DNA from: Subdoligranulum variabile
GTDB lineage: Bacteria > Bacillota > Clostridia > Oscillospirales > Ruminococcaceae
Reading direction: 5' to 3'
Assembly (NCBI GenBank): GCA_004554775.1
Contig: SFKI01000007.1
Location: forward strand, 1 to 64,000
Length of the DNA stretch: 64,000 nt
Shown one piece after another: positions 63,361 through 64,000 of this stretch (positions are counted from its first letter, which is position 1; every line of letters starts with the position of its first letter). The position numbers and the translations under genes are program-made. The notes under the pieces are model-generated. The model searched no databases. It saw nothing but the letters and a program-made list of their open reading frames with translations, and was not told where the DNA came from.

Positions 63361-64000
63361 ATGTCTTTACGGCGGCTTACGGCGCTGTGCTGCGCGCTGG
63401 CGGTGCTGGCGGCGGTCATTCTGGCGCGGGTGTACTGGGTGGGCAGTGATACCGCCTACGCGGCCAGCGCCGGGCGGCAGACGACCCAAACCACCGAATT
63501 GCCACGCGCCCGCGGCAACTTCCTCGACCGCACAGGCCGCCCACTGACCGGCACCGAAACCACCCGTTACGCCCTTTGCATCCCGGGCGACAACAGCTAT
63601 TCGGCGTTGCTGCCCTGCGTGCCCTACCAGGCGCAGACCCTGCTGTACGAGCGCCGTAACACCACCAGCCCGTTTTTGATCGAGATCGGCCAGACCGCCG
63701 CCCCCGCCGGGACTCTGCTGCTAGACGAGCCGCGCCGTACGCTGCCCAGCCCCATCGCCGTGCACCTGCTGGGCTATCTCAACCAGGAAAACCACGGCGT
63801 CACCGGCTTGGAACGCGCCTGGGACACCGTGCTCGCCGAATCCTGCGACCAGACCGCTGCTGTCTGCCAGACCACCGCCCGCGGGCGGCTGCTGGGCACG
63901 GCCGTCCCGGAGATCATCACCGAGCAGCAGGGCACAGGTGCCCAAGTGAAACTGACCCTCGACGCTGACATCCAGCGCTTGTGCGAGGGAATCGCCCAGT
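63361..64000 (+). CDS. Class B penicillin-binding protein, N-terminal part (cut by window end)
   Basis: The first 213 residues of a transpeptidase-type penicillin-binding protein. A membrane helix (about 8-25) is followed by the pedestal motif RGNFLDRTGR near 52-61 and the HLLGYLN...GVTGLERAWD segment near 138-158. The VKLTLDADIQ start of the linker leads to the transpeptidase domain. The catalytic SxxK lies beyond the window. Short spacing between elements recalls SpoVD/PBP2-like proteins; which cell-cycle role it has cannot be told from this part. Confidence 0.85.
   Translation, partial: MSLRRLTALCCALAVLAAVILARVYWVGSDTAYAASAGRQTTQTTELPRARGNFLDRTGRPLTGTETTRYALCIPGDNSYSALLPCVPYQAQTLLYERRNTTSPFLIEIGQTAAPAGTLLLDEPRRTLPSPIAVHLLGYLNQENHGVTGLERAWDTVLAESCDQTAAVCQTTARGRLLGTAVPEIITEQQGTGAQVKLTLDADIQRLCEGIAQ

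Overview
The window is a gene-dense, GC-rich piece of a bacterial chromosome and is almost entirely core genome. Gene families and gene order point to a low-GC-lineage Firmicute of class Clostridia: hprK, murB, rapZ, whiA, dnaE, pfkA; rplS, lepB, rbgA, rnhB, yraN; tig, clpP, clpX; CIRCE-groESL; a TIGR03960 radical SAM and DUF2344 pair; and FMN and SAM-I riboswitches. The high GC content and GCC/CGC codon use suggest the Oscillospiraceae/Ruminococcaceae (Faecalibacterium, Gemmiger or Subdoligranulum-like). That placement is inference, not proof. I see no prophage, insertion sequence, CRISPR array or rRNA.

Layout. 1-2.6 kb: a solitary GCS2-type glutamate-cysteine ligase, a DinB protein and a small lipoprotein. 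2.7-6.2 kb: an MscS channel (minus strand) divergent from an FMN riboswitch-ribU unit, then SAM-I riboswitch-metK. 6.2-18 kb: one long plus-strand operon (recD2, comF, mreB-like, pcrA, thyX, tmk, GNAT-like, mltG, U32/TrhP-like) running from a good promoter to a bidirectional terminator. 18-21 kb: a minus-strand DNA-repair pair (nuclease-XPD helicase fusion and family-4 UDG), divergent from plsY. 21.8-22.2 kb: a tRNA-Asp/Thr/Trp operon. 22.3-26.8 kb: a membrane-anchored SGNH-like protein with Ig-like domains, a YjjG-type HAD phosphatase and an ABC-F ATPase. 26.8-36.6 kb: an eight-gene surface-polysaccharide operon (DUF4422, two GT2, HAD fusion, SDR, two RgpF-type proteins, acyltransferase). 36.7-45.8 kb: hprK, PHP, glcK, murB, rapZ, whiA, dnaE, then pfkA. 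46.9-51.4 kb: rpsB-tsf and the radical SAM/DUF2344 pair. 51.5-56.8 kb: rplS with a structured leader, lepB, rbgA, rnhB, yraN, thrC, metallophosphoesterase. 56.9-62.6 kb: proteostasis genes tig, clpP, clpX, groES, groEL. 62.6-64 kb: a VanZ-family protein, a structured intergenic region, and the start of a class B penicillin-binding protein cut off by the window end.

Functional links. Envelope building recurs throughout: mreB-like, mltG, murB, the polysaccharide operon, plsY, lepB, VanZ and the PBP. Carbon-flux control (hprK, glcK, pfkA, rapZ) is grouped in one block. Most transcription units start at sigma-A promoters whose -35 element is often TTGCCA or TTGCAA with 17-bp spacing, and several promoters sit directly on or beside the preceding terminator hairpin.

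Points most worth a second look: (i) the nested RNA structure and Shine-Dalgarno-masking hairpin in front of the PBP gene (63179-63360); (ii) the polysaccharide operon with a shrunken second RgpF paralogue, a HAD fusion of unknown function and an apparent ATC start codon; (iii) an SGNH-like protein that has lost its catalytic signature residues; (iv) tRNA-Trp with an acceptor-stem mismatch; (v) candidate operators at the polysaccharide and thrC promoters.
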